Positions 12,201 through 22,000 of a stretch of DNA of 64,000 bases are shown in pieces. The stretch's first letter is position 1. Each line of letters begins with the position of its first letter. Origin of the DNA: Ophiura sarsii (Eukaryota > Echinodermata > Ophiuroidea > Amphilepidida > Ophiuridae); contig CM069449.1 of the NCBI GenBank assembly GCA_035610835.1, forward strand, positions 44,288,768 to 44,352,767, written 5' to 3'. A program made the position numbers and the translations under genes. The notes under the pieces are model-generated. The model ran no database searches. It was not told where the DNA came from and was given only the letters and a program-made list of their open reading frames with translations.

Positions 12201-12477
12201 ATTTGTTTTTAATATTGCACTCTGCCAAATTCGGAATGCATGCACATGCAGTTCTGCCATGGCCATCTGCTGATTCAATCAAAAAGTCTTTGACTGAGTT
12301 CAGTTCAGATTCACATGATTCATGAGTTTGAATTCTCACACCCACACAAAAAAAATACCTCGAAAGTTTCACGGCACCCTTATTCTTTTTCTTCTTCTTT
12401 TTCTTTCCATCATCACTTGGTCCTGATAAATATCTTTTCAAATACTCTTCTTTGCTCACAGTCCCACTCGATGCCAT
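149..12477 (-). CDS. BUD13: BUD13 homolog, 5' five coding exons (3' end off window)
   Basis: BUD13 is a subunit of the RES complex, which acts with the spliceosome in pre-mRNA retention and splicing in the nucleus. Five minus-strand exons join in frame with GT-AG borders: 12359-12477, 5781-5986, 4716-5273, 3624-3740 and 149-272. Together they give about 374 residues. The N-terminus reads MASSGTVSKEEYLKRYLSG, the usual BUD13 start, followed by a lysine run. Next come an acidic segment (VADFIDERPKDE), the family's hallmark low-complexity block of SDSDLSPPRR-type repeats, the conserved GAKAGLQDAR segment, and VFRDRSSGRTRNLK. Human BUD13 has the same order. The rest of the C-terminal domain must lie left of position 149. 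Intron 1 is 6.4 kb and transposon-filled. The start faces the PEX19 start 405 bp away. The identification is secure; the exact exon borders are read by eye. Confidence 0.93.
336..466 (+). mobile_element. tRNA-Lys-like SINE copy 1
   Basis: The head resembles a tRNA: TAGCTCAGTCATGAGAGC (A box), GCATCAGACTT (as in tRNA-Lys) and CCGGGTTCG (B box). The cloverleaf is broken after the D arm, so it is not a functional tRNA. The tail with CCCGTTTTTCTCCCCT and GGGAGTTAGGGTTAAG is shared with the copy 280 bp downstream. Confidence 0.65.
616..776 (+). mobile_element. tRNA-Lys-like SINE copy 2
   Basis: Same head (TAGCTCAGCCAGTAGAGC, GCATCAGACTT) and tail as copy 1, in the same orientation, with a longer middle. 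The 487-775 segment is also bounded by inverted TTAACCCTAAT / AGTTAGGGTTAA, so the SINE may sit in, or have contributed ends to, another small element. Confidence 0.62.
823..1174. mobile_element. MITE family A, copy 1 (TTAA target)
   Basis: A ~350-bp element with termini AGGTAGATG...CATCTACCT, flanked on both sides by TTAA. Further copies lie at 9563, 28587 and 33741. TTAA target duplication is typical of piggyBac and Kolobok superfamilies; no transposase is present. Short ORFs in it are fortuitous. Confidence 0.85.
1179..1474. mobile_element. MITE family G (TTAA target), abutting family A
   Basis: Inverted ends TGTGATG... and ...CATCACA are flanked by TTAA; internal inverted GAAATGAGTCAGAG / CTCTGACTCATTT. 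It shares the TTAA at 1175 with the neighbouring family A copy. Related sequence occurs at 30600-30664 and 44017-44330. Confidence 0.65.
1238..2401. repeat. 582-bp tandem duplication, two units
   Basis: Units 1238-1819 and 1820-2401 are nearly identical; the one difference I see is A at 1540 against G at 2122. The unit includes the right half of a family G MITE. Very recent, or an assembly duplication. A diverged relative of the unit end is at about 2620-2690. Confidence 0.9.
3624..3740 (-). CDS. BUD13: BUD13 coding exon 4
   Basis: The acceptor is CTGCAG and the donor GTGAGA at 3623, phase 1 on both sides. It encodes GAKAGLQDARTMRKENDA and MFEHMTDEMSGRKA. These joins to exons 3 and 5 restore the conserved BUD13 order. 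Confidence 0.9.
4375..4693. mobile_element. MITE family F copy (TTAA), with a hairpin insert
   Basis: The right end GGAAAGTG|TTAA and the body match the element at 61310-63556. The left end is weak or truncated. A perfect 37-bp-arm hairpin (4394-4483) interrupts it at a TA. It ends 22 bp from a BUD13 splice donor. Confidence 0.65.
4394..4483. repeat. Perfect hairpin, 37-bp arms, 16-nt loop
   Basis: Arms 4394-4430 and 4447-4483 are exact reverse complements and begin and end with TA. It looks like a miniature TA-target element that is nearly all inverted repeat, sitting inside a family F MITE. Confidence 0.9.
4716..5273 (-). CDS. BUD13: BUD13 coding exon 3, Ser-Asp-Pro-Arg repeat exon
   Basis: This 558-nt exon has a CCCCAG acceptor, a GTTAGT donor at 4715, and phase 1 at both ends. 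It encodes about eight degenerate copies of a SDSDLSPPRR-like unit, highly charged and probably disordered. These repeats are a BUD13 signature. A TTAA-type MITE ends only 22 bp beyond the donor (4693). Confidence 0.9.
5389..5614. mobile_element. hAT-like MITE rich in GGGTACCC palindromes
   Basis: Inverted ends TAAGGCTGTGA / TCACAGCCTTG are flanked by an exact 8-bp duplication ATGCACGC (5381-5388, 5615-5622), the hAT hallmark. The interior has repeated ACCCGGGTACC palindromes shared with the 9114-11106 element. It lies in BUD13 intron 2. Confidence 0.8.
5781..5986 (-). CDS. BUD13: BUD13 coding exon 2
   Basis: The acceptor is a CTCTAG after a T-rich tract and the donor is GTAAAT at 5780. It enters in phase 2 and leaves in phase 1. 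It encodes NMTIHDDDIDVQKL and VADFIDERPKDEIQLEQFR, matching the conserved IVDDD and VAEFVDERPEE region of human BUD13. Confidence 0.9.
6290..6450 (+). mobile_element. Non-LTR retrotransposon 3'-end relic (L2/CR1-like)
   Basis: The reading frame GFKSLLKTHLFS* followed by GGCGCATTATAAATGCTG resembles the extreme 3' end of L2/CR1-like elements (compare 7322 and 59318). Only the last dozen codons and the tail remain. Confidence 0.55.
7322..7745 (-). mobile_element. Non-LTR retrotransposon 3' fragment with (ATT)n tail
   Basis: The minus frame encodes TSPTYIANLLVPYHP...FSVAAPTLWNSLPYNLR...FKNLLKTRLF*, the C-terminal end of an L2/CR1-like reverse transcriptase ORF2. It is followed by GCGCATTATAAATGCC and an (ATT)n tail (7322-7342). 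The 5' part is missing, as expected of target-primed insertion. Confidence 0.8.
8730..8820. repeat. GTGCATGTA-rich short repeat, copy 1
   Basis: Four degenerate GTGCATGTA/GCATGTAAC units in 90 bp. A sister block lies at 11530-11610, on the other side of the 2-kb hAT-like element. Origin unknown. Confidence 0.5.
9563..9916. mobile_element. MITE family A, copy 2
   Basis: Ends AGGTAGATG...CATCTACCT, TTAA on both sides, inverted relative to copy 1. Confidence 0.87.
10085..10403. mobile_element. 8-bp-TSD MITE, TAAGGTCACGAATTTTC ends
   Basis: Inverted ends TAAGGTCACGAATTTTC / GAAAATTCGTGACCTTA are flanked by exact TGTTAGAG duplications (10077-10084, 10404-10411). The 8-bp duplication suggests hAT; no coding potential. 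Confidence 0.8.
10578..11044. mobile_element. TA-target MITE, CCGTATTATCCC ends, copy 1
   Basis: Inverted ends CCGTATTATCCCTATTAAGC / GCTTAATAGGGATAATACGG, flanked by TA. Other copies lie at 33330 and 36328. TA target and long ends suggest Tc1/mariner mobilisation. Confidence 0.82.
11530..11610. repeat. GTGCATGTA-rich short repeat, copy 2
   Basis: Degenerate GCATGTA units in the same orientation as the block at 8730. Confidence 0.45.
11617..12011. mobile_element. MITE family B, copy 1 (foldback)
   Basis: Nearly the whole 395 bp is an inverted repeat: AGGTATATTATGTGATCTTT...AAAGATCACATAATATGCCT. The right flank is TTAA; the left is CTAA, a one-base change. Copies lie at 40267 and 63745. Confidence 0.85.
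12359..12477 (-). CDS. BUD13: BUD13 coding exon 1
   Basis: Starts at ATG 12477 (MASSGTVSK...) and ends before a GTATTT donor at 12358, phase 2. It encodes the EYLKRYLSG motif and a run of seven lysines. An in-frame GTG lies two codons upstream of the ATG; the ATG is chosen because the next residues match BUD13 N-termini. Confidence 0.9.
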
Positions 12478-12882
12478 CTTCACGAATCACGATGAATGAA
12501 TGAAGTTCATGCTCTGCTGAGCTGCTGGTACACGTTGCCACAAGTAATTTGGCTTATTCTCCCAAATAGTGAAACACAAAAGCGGCACCATCATTTTGTG
12601 TACACGTTTTTCAATACGGCAATCGGCAAAATAATTTTCGAATATGTAGCCCAATTGGGCTTTTAGTTTATAGTTTATCAACACGGTTTTACGCTTGTTT
12701 TCAATCAAACAGCCTCGTTGACTAGCACTTCCACCTATAACCTCCTATTATCATTAGCCTGTGATAGAAGTTTTGAAGTCGAGGTCTTTAAAGTTGAAAG
12801 GTCAATCAATTATAAGGCGTAGATTGTACTGAAATGACACCGGTGTTGTTCGTGTTGTTCAGTCACTAAAAACGCTTAAAGA
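12478..12882. promoter_or_regulatory. BUD13/PEX19 head-to-head interval, probable bidirectional promoter
   Basis: Only 405 bp separate the two initiator ATGs, which point away from each other. Both 5' UTRs and any shared promoter must fit here, or in unseen 5' introns. A TATAA-like ATTATAAGG lies near 12810, about 70 bp before the PEX19 ATG, but no start site can be fixed from sequence. No transposon was recognised in this interval, unlike the flanking introns, which fits constraint. Confidence 0.6.
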
Positions 12883-13000
12883 ATGGCTGAATCAGCTGCA
12901 AATGCAGGGGACACTGCTCCCGAAAAATCAAGTCAAGATTGCCCTGCTGAAATAAAAGTGTCTTCTGAAGATAATGTAGAGTTGGATGATTTGCTGGATA
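12883..13000 (+). CDS. PEX19: PEX19 coding exon 1
   Basis: Starts at MAESAANAGD and ends before GTAAGT (13001), phase 1. The last residues, VELDDLLD, are the first half of the PEX3-binding helix. Intron 1 is about 8.5 kb, 5.5 kb of it an LTR retrotransposon. Confidence 0.93.
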
Positions 13001-16000
13001 GTAAGTATCGGTCGGTGGACTCACTCACTTCTAAGTTCTAGTCACTGGCTCGATTTTGATGCAAAATTCTGCAGTGCAGTCATGGATGGCAGCTCAGTGC
13101 AATTGCAACTTGCAAATCTGCAAGTCTGCTACTTTCTAATATTCTAGCTCTGACCAAGGAGTTATAACTATGATAACTCCTTGCTCTGACCATGACAGTA
13201 CTAGGCCTGCTGCTGCAAGCTGGTCCATCAAGTCTCCTAGGCCTACATTCAATAAACACCTTCTAAGTTCTAACTTCTAGTTCTACTGACTACTCTCAGA
13301 CTCAGATCAGACTCTAGCGATTAGATTCTAAACTAAAGACTTTTAAGAAGATCTATTGTAATACGTGGTTCGGAAGTCACATAGAAATGGTGGTCCCGTG
13401 TATCGCCTATCGGAAGAGCAAACATCCGAGCACGTTAAAAATAAAAGGTCACAGATACCTTTGATTCGTAGGGGATCATCCTGGTCTGTGGCTGTACACC
13501 CATTCAATTGTCCCAAGGAAACTCAAACTGGGGCCATGGCGCTAATATCCTGACTTATGGATTCTGCCGAGTATTGATGTAGATATAATTATTGGGCAAT
13601 ATAATATTAAAGGGGCACTAAGAGATGTGTTGGAGGCTGCGCCCTCAATTATGATAGAAATTGGGATTAGTATATTTTTATAATTGTATTACATGTATAA
13701 ATAAGAGAATTGGACTCGGTTGGGCAGCCTTCAGTAAAGTAGGAAATATCATGAGAAGCCGTAAGACCAGTATGAAGATAAGAGGAAGGTTCTAAATGAG
13801 TACGTTCTTCCAGTAATGACTTATGGTAGTGAGACATGGGCACCGACCAACACCATGTTAGAGAAGCTTGCAGTGGCACAGCACAAGATGGAGCGCATAA
13901 TGCTGGGCATCACTCTTCGTGACAAAAAGCGTAACACCTGGATTCGACAACAAACAGGTGTCAGCGACATCATCGATAACATCAGGATGGCAAAACACAG
14001 ATGGGCAGGACACATTGCACGGCTAACAGATAACCGGTGGACAGTCAGAGCAACAGAGTGGACTCCAAGAAATTGGACCCGTAAACGTGGACGCCCCAAA
14101 ACACGCTGGAGAGACGACCTTACCCGACAGCTGGGCACTACATGGTCAAGACTAGCCAGAAACAGAAGTCTGTGGAGGCATTCTAGGGAGGGGTTCCTCT
14201 CAAGCGAGCGAACTACACACTGATGATGATGATGATGACATGTATGAACTTACACCTATAAGGAATTTAAGAAAAATCAGCCCTCTTTTAGTCTTTGTAC
14301 AAGAAAACTTTGATTCAAAAATGCTCGTAGAGCCGCAACAAGCATTTTACGTCCGAAAGTATCCCCCTGCAGTACGTGTGATACATAATGCGAACCATAT
14401 TCGCATAGAGGGCGTTTTTCAATAAATAGCGATGATAATCAAGTTTTGCTGTGTTTTTGTTAGTAGAAACAACAATAATGGCAATTTTAATGTTCATCTT
14501 GAATTCTGAAGTAACTTTTTAAACATTAAAAATTTTCAACACCACTTAATGTCCCTTTAATAAGGCGACATACTTTTGGTCATAACTTTGTCAATATTTA
14601 ACCTACAGTCAAAGTTGAACCATCATTTTTTATAGCAAATTGCTATGTTTCTTTTTATTGCATTTTGAAGGAGATATTTTAAACTTCAAAATGTTATGAT
14701 CCTGCCTAAATAAATCCATTGATTGATGCCAATCCAATCGGCGGGGATCATTTCTACATATAGGCTAAAACGTGTGTCAAAAAAGGTTTGTTGACCTCTG
14801 GCCATTAGATATTCTCCCATAGAAACCTGTGCTTGCTTGTGTGTGGTTATTTAGGCATCAGTAAATACACCCGGGCCCAGTACCAGATAATTTACGACTC
14901 AAGGTGTAAATGGAGTAAACATGGATGTTTCATTTTTTCCCCATGGCTTAAACAGGGAAAATACTGCCAAATTCAAATTCTACCTACTTGTCATAATGAT
15001 GGTGAACACTTTTTCTCAATAAATGACGCCCCCTATACTAAGCAATATGATCCTGCCTAATTTAAGTTAGTAGGCCTATAATTAACTATATACTATTTTT
15101 TTATTGACATATCATCGCAAATCATTTATAAAAATTTGATTTTTTTGTTTTGTTTTTGTGATGGTACCGTACTGTCTATCTCTTTCTGGCTGTTTTCACT
15201 CCATTCAAAATTACATAATTGCCTTGGAGAAAGTTGGTGCCCCTTTCAAATTGCATGCCCTTTTCATTTCTTATTTTGAGGCCTGGTCTATCTGTATTTC
15301 AAATTTGTTGTCTGAGAGCTGTGTTTGTGGTTGCTTTTTGCTATTTAAAACAACCTAGCTGAGTCTGACCTCTATTCTATTCAATTTTAATTCCCTATTA
15401 ATTATTTCTGTGTAATTTAATGTGCAACTTTATCAACTAAATTGAGGATTTCCCTAATCGCATGTTCGTTTTGAGCTTACATAGTTTCTGTAAACAGTAT
15501 TGTCACGCGCCGACCGCTGCTCCCTGAAGGTAGAAATATTGAACCGCTAAACTTATATACTGCCCTCTATTGTAACACGGGCTGATTTTAGCGCTAGAGA
15601 GCAGCCTGTGCCCCGATGGAATGGAAAATGGCCCACGATGTAGACATTGAATTTTCTCTGTAAAGATTGTGGGAAAATGACTTAAACTTGACTTGCTAAA
15701 GGGCATCGATCAAAGTACGTACCTGTACGAAGATTATGGAGGTTGACACGATGGCTCAGGTTTGATAAGGAACGATCTAAAGTAAGATCGACAGAGTTTT
15801 CTACTGTTCACAAAGTGAAATTATATTTGTGTATCGACATTATGACGTCATCATATGAAATCAAGGAAGGGCATTCCGGTTCAGTGTCAAAGTGCAGGTG
15901 TTGTTAAATTGCATACAACGTCTATTAATTGTGATTCAAATAGCCGTTGGCTGATTTGAATATCGAGTCCTCACTATCAGTCTGTAGCATATAATAATTT

Positions 16001-19000
16001 AACTATGACTGTCCAGTTCCCTGATTGATTGTTGATCCCAGTGATTATTAAATTCATACAGGAGAAATAATCCTGCGTGTACACCATCTAATTACACCGT
16101 AGCGTAGTACTCACACCGGAGAAATAATCCTGTGTGCACACCGTCTAATTACACCGTAGCGTAGTACTCACACAGGGGAAATAAACTGTCCTGTGTGCGC
16201 ACACCGTCTAATTAATAATCACCATAGTATTCACACAGGGGAAATAAACCGTCCTGTGTGCGCACACCGTCTAATTAATAATCACCGCAGTATTCACACA
16301 GGGGAAATAAACCTTCCTGTGTGACCGTCTAATTAATAATCACCGTAGCGTAGTACTCACACAGGCGAAATAATCCTGTGTGCACACCGTCTAATTACAC
16401 CGTAGCGTAGTACTCACACAGGCGAAATAATCCTGTGTGCACACCGTCTAATTAAAAAGAAATCACCGTAGGTAGTATTTACACAGGAGAAATATTTCCT
16501 GTGCATATGTAATATTAAGATTAGCTTAAAGTGTTCCCTGTAGTATAATAATGGTATAAGTGAGTAATATGAGGGTCGTGTCCGAGATATGTTAGCGTGA
16601 TAAACAGATTTGCATTTTAACGAGTTCACAATTAAACGTGATTTGTACATTTATAAGTTGAAATATTAGTGCGTTTGTTATTTATATTTTGTCACATTTT
16701 AATAATTTAAGGTAAATCCCATATTTACCGCTTACCCACGGCTTTCAAGCCTAGATCACTCGCGTAACCGCAGGTTAGGTTCAGCCATCACTTAGCCGGC
16801 GGTTCGCCACAAATTGGTGTCAGATGTGGGATAGTTAATTTTGTCACTGCAAATTTCTTTTTGGAAATTGTTATTTAGGGATTTTTTATTTTTTGGGATT
16901 GAAATTTAAGGGGATCTAAAATTTATTTTAGGGATTTTTATTTTTTGGGATTGAAATTTAAGGGATCTCAAGTTTCTGGTTGGGGATTTGGATTATAATG
17001 TTGTAGTTGTCATTGCACCTGTAAAAGTATTTATCATACAGTGAGTATTACCCAAGGGTATACAATATACATACATCAATAATCATGGATTCTGTAGAAA
17101 ATTGGGGTGAGCACCCGAATGACCGCATTGATGATTTAGAACAAGATGTGAAAGCTCTACATGCCCTGTTAGCTTACGAGAGGATTTATGTGCAAGAGAT
17201 AAAGGAGGAAAGAGATCAATTACGTAGACGGTTGGAAGTAATGGAGCAGTTAAATGCAGAGAAGCAGCAAGAAAGGAAATGTTTCATGAACGCTGAACAA
17301 GTTAAAGTGCCAAAAATGCATTATTCCTGTGTGTTAGGCGAGGAAACGGTCGTGGATACCGGTGGACTGGAACAAAGGCTGGCCACAATGGAGAAAGAGT
17401 TTAAGGCGTTCCGGGAGTCAACCACCATCAATAAACCTGCCGCGTATCGTCCCCGTAGAATCAGACTGAACAAGAAACAGCGTGAGGAGCGGAAAAGAAC
17501 GGCCTGTTGTTACAGCTGCAAAAAAATAGGACACTATCAGAGGAATTGTGTACAACAAGTAAATCAGCTGCAATTCGCCCACGGATATGGCAGGCCAGAG
17601 TTACCGTCAGTGCGTCGAACGCCTTTTGCAGAATTAAGATGTGTGACGACAGCACCTCGTCGAGTTGCACCTGTACCAGCACCAAGACGTGTGACACCAA
17701 CTCGCGAAGTGCCTGTTTCACCACCACGGCGTGGAATAAATCTGGCTATAAACAATGTCAAATGACTGCACATTTCAGCGACTTTGTGCAAATGTGCCAG
17801 ATGTAAATATGTATATTATTGGACCATTATTATTAACAAATCATGAACTCATTATGCTGTGACGTGTGATGTAACTAGTGCTATTGGACTATTGACACTT
17901 TCAACGCCTTCTTTGTATGGTGGTTTTACGCAAGAAAAGACTCATAGCAATTATTTGGCATCATTACCAGCTGGAGGCAACTTAAGCACCACTATGTATG
18001 ATTGCCAGAAATATGAAGGGGATACATGCAACTTGATGTATCGTCTGGAGAAATGACTTGCAGTATTTTGATATTCAAGGTGTTTTAACGGGGACACTAG
18101 ACTTTGGCGCGGTAGTCAGTTGAGGAGTACCTGTCGAGTGAAGGACAGATGATCCAGTTGTGCAAAGTGGAGGACGTCGAGCGAAGGACAGTGTAGCCTG
18201 CCACACGAGGACTGATGAACCTAACTGGATTATAGTAGCAGGGTTCTAGCGATACCGATAAATGTGTAATTTCGGCAGATAGAATTGGCTGTTTCATTTA
18301 TTGGAGATTGCCTTGTTAACCTACCTGGATGTCAGATCTGCCTAGAATCTGCAGGGGTATCGTCACTGCAGGTCTGCAGCAGAGAAAATTGATGGATACC
18401 ACCTACGGTAATTGTGCCAAACATAATGTGCTTGTCAACTAAATACTATTATCATGTCACATGTTGTAATTTTTATTGATTATAACCAATCTTTAACACA
18501 GGTGCTTTGACTAATTCATATGCCTTATGTACAAATGTAATTATTGTAATATTTTTGTAGTTTTAAGTGTGTTGTTTTCAGTGAGCAGCTTTGGGCGTGT
18601 TTTTTTGTTTTTGTTATGCCACCGGGACGGTGCCATCTTGGGTGGGGGGCTCTGTCACGCGCCGACCGCTGCTCCCTGAAGGTAGAAATATTGAACCGCT
18701 AAACTTATATACTGCCCTCTATTGTAACACGGGCTGATTTTAGCGCTAGAGAGCAGCCTGTGCCCCGATGGAATGGAAAATGGCCCACGATGTAGACATT
18801 GAATTTTCTCTGTAAAGATTGTGGGAAAATGACTTAAACTTGACTTGCTAAAGGGCATCGATCAAAGTACGTACCTGTACGAAGATTATGGAGGTTGACA
18901 CGATGGCTCAGGTTTGATAAGGAACGATCTAAAGTAAGATCGACAGAGTTTTCTACTGTTTACAAAGTGAAATTATATTTGTGTATCGACATTATGACGT

Positions 19001-22000
19001 CATCATATGAAATCAAGGAAGGGCATTCCGGTTCAGTGTCAAAGTGCAGGTGTTGTTAAATTGCATACAACGTCTATTAATTGTGATTCAAATAGCCGTT
19101 GGCTGATTTGAATATCGAGTCCTCACTATCAGTCTGTAGCATATAATAATTTAACTATGACTGTCCAGTTCCCTGATTGATTGTTGATCCCAGTGATTAT
19201 TAAATTCATACAGGAGAAATAATCCTGCGTGTACACCATCTAATTACACCGTAGCGTAGTACTCACACCGGAGAAATAATCCTGTGTGCACACCGTCTAA
19301 TTACACCGTAGCGTAGTACTCACACAGGGGAAATAAACTGTCCTGTGCGCGCACACCGTCTAATTAATAATCACCATAGTATTCACACAGGGGAAATAAA
19401 CCGTCCTGTGTGCGCACACCGTCTAATTAATAATCACCGCAGTATTCACACAGGGGAAATAAACCTTCCTGTGTGACCGTCTAATTAATAATCACCGTAG
19501 CGTAGTACTCACACAGGCGAAATAATCCTGTGTGCACACCGTCTAATTACACCGTAGCGTAGTACTCACACAGGCGAAATAATCCTGTGTGCACACCGTC
19601 TAATTAAAAAGAAATCACCGTAGGTAGTATTTACACAGGAGAAATATTTCCTGTGCATCCGTAATATTAAGATTAGCTTAAAGTACGCAACTTGGGGGTC
19701 ATGTTTGATTCAAATCTAACAATGGACTGCCATGTGACAGCAGTATCACGGGCTGCTTTCTGCTCAATACGAAACATTGGCAGAATCCGTCAACATCTAA
19801 CAAGGGATGCAGCTAAAACCATCATTCATGCATTTGTAACATCCAGACTTGACTCCAATAACTCACTTCTATATGGAATTACAACATCACAACTCTCTCG
19901 CCTTCAACGATTGCAGAATATAGCCGCCCGGATTATTACATATACTAAGAGAACAGATCATATAACTCCTGTATTAGCGGACCTACACTGGCTTCCAATT
20001 GAACAGAGACTGAAATACAAGATATGTTTTCAAAATCTTACATGATGCAGCTCCTTCTTATTTAACAGAACTTGTTCAACCATATGTGCCAGGGCATCGC
20101 GGGCTACGCTCTTCAAGACAAAGTCTTCTTCAGGAAACATTGGCTAAACATCAGTGGGGACAGCGAAGTTTTCAAGTCGCAGCACCGAAACTATGGAATA
20201 GCTTGCCTGAATATGTGAAACTGTCAAACTCTGTACATATTTTTAAGAAAAACTTGAAGACATATTTGTACTCTGAAGCATTTGCTTGATGTGACTCTCC
20301 TCATCTTTGTTCCTATTCGTGTTTATGTTATTTTGGTTGTTATGCAGAGAAGCGCCATGAGCGTCGCTTGCGGCGGATACCGGCGCTATATAAATTACCA
20401 TTATTATTATTATTATTATTAAAGTGTTCCCTGTAGTATAATAATGGTATGAGTGAGTAATATGAGGGTCGTGTCCGAGATATGTTAGCGTGATAAACAG
20501 ATTTGCATTTTAACGAGTTCACAATTAAATGTGATTTGTACATTTATAAGTTGAAATATTAGTGCGTTTGTTATATTTTGTCACCTTTAGTCATTTAAAG
20601 ACCCAGGCATCTACTCATTCCACCAGTGGCTTAATCCAGCCAATCTGCCAATCTGACACATTTGAGCAACAGAGGGCGCTGCAATACCAAATGTTTTAAA
20701 TGCCTTTTACTCTTGATATCCATGTTCAATAGACTCAGATTCCTTTTCAAAAATATGTTGAACTGTATTTTCAAATATTGTTCGTATAAATAAGCTGATA
20801 TAACATAGATAAACGATTTGAAACGTAAAAATGTAATTTTGATGATGCCCCTTTTTTTCTTAATTTAACACCATAGATTGTATATGTTGTAAAAAGTATG
20901 TATCAAGATTCACAGTCTGTTTAACCAACATATAGTAGATGCCTGGGTCTTTAAGGTAAATCACATATTTACCGCTTACCCACGGCTTTCAAGCCTAGAT
21001 CGTTCGCGTAACCGCAGGTTAGGTTTGACCATCGCTAGCCGGCGGTTCGCCACAGTATCTACAGTAGTACCTACTGACTTCAAATTTAAGACATCTGTTG
21101 GGCATCTTGGTTTTATTACCCACTTGAATAATAAATGTTGAGCAGCAAATATGAATCTGACTTTGATCAGAGGACTGACCAGCTTCCAGGTCTAGTATTT
21201 TCATGCTCTGAGTCAGAGCATGAAAATACTAGACCTGGAAGCTGGTCAGTCCTCTGACACATAGCTCTATTTATATTTATAGAAATATGAATTGAATCCG
21301 TTCACCCAGGACATCATATAATTTTATCAGGTTTCTGTTTAAAATTAATGTTAAAAGATGTAAGGCATGCATGCCCTTGGTTAAAAAAGCTCTAGTCTAG
21401 ATCAGAGTCAAGGCCTGAATATACTCCCCAACGCTCGACCTGCTTATTTTATATTTCATCTCACTTCATTGTTTTTTCATTGCAGGTGCATTAGAGGATT
21501 TTGACAAGGCTGCACCAACCCAGCCGAGTGCACCTGTTACACAGGAATCCAGTGAGAAACCTTTACAAGCAACTATCAATGAGGTACGGGAAGGGTTATG
21601 CTGCTACAGTGGCGTAACTAGACTTTTTCATTTGGGGGGGGGGGGCAGTGACTTGAAATGGGGGGGGCTCCTAAAGACAATCCCAGATTTTGTGAGTAAA
21701 GAGATGCGCGCGTAACGCGCGGAAATGTTCGACTTTACAGCTATTTTGCACGATTGAGCTACATTTTGGCTCTTAACCACTTCCCACACTGCAAATTATG
21801 AGCGTTTACTTTTGGACAAACTAAAAGTAAACTTAAAAGTAAACGCAATTCTAAACACAAAACTAAACTTGAAAGTAAACGCAAAACTAAACGTTTCTTG
21901 CATTTTGCACCCAATTGACCTCAAAGCATGCTCCAAGTGAGTGAATATGATCACAGATGTTTCCACCATCTGTGATATAATGGGACAGTTATTGATTAGA

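Larger units (their letters stand above)
15501..21054 (+). mobile_element. Non-autonomous gag-only LTR retrotransposon
   Basis: The two LTRs begin TGTCACGCGC and end GCCACA. The element is flanked by the 4-bp duplication GTAT (15497-15500, 21055-21058). A primer site follows the 5' LTR (TGGTGTCAGATGTGGG, 16815-16830), matching the tRNA-Leu 3' end with one mismatch. A purine tract GGGTGGGGGG precedes the 3' LTR. Inside, only a 226-aa gag ORF is present; no protease, reverse transcriptase or integrase. The element depends on proteins from a relative, probably a Gypsy/Mag (Steamer-like) element judging by primer use. It fills PEX19 intron 1 in the sense direction. Confidence 0.92.
18653..21054 (+). 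repeat. 3' LTR, enlarged to 2.4 kb by two later insertions
   Basis: Same sequence as the 5' LTR but interrupted by a non-LTR retrotransposon (19684-20418) and a TTAA MITE (20599-20950). Neither is in the 5' LTR, so both arrived after this copy integrated. Hairpin array at 19205-19650. Confidence 0.9.

Noticed and set aside
16055..16500. CRISPR array
   Set aside because: Regular repeats with small palindromes look similar, but the units are contiguous variants without unique spacers, lie in a eukaryotic LTR and are copied in the other LTR.
17085..17765. Host CCHC zinc-finger gene
   Set aside because: It lies directly between two LTRs after a primer binding site, so it is gag.
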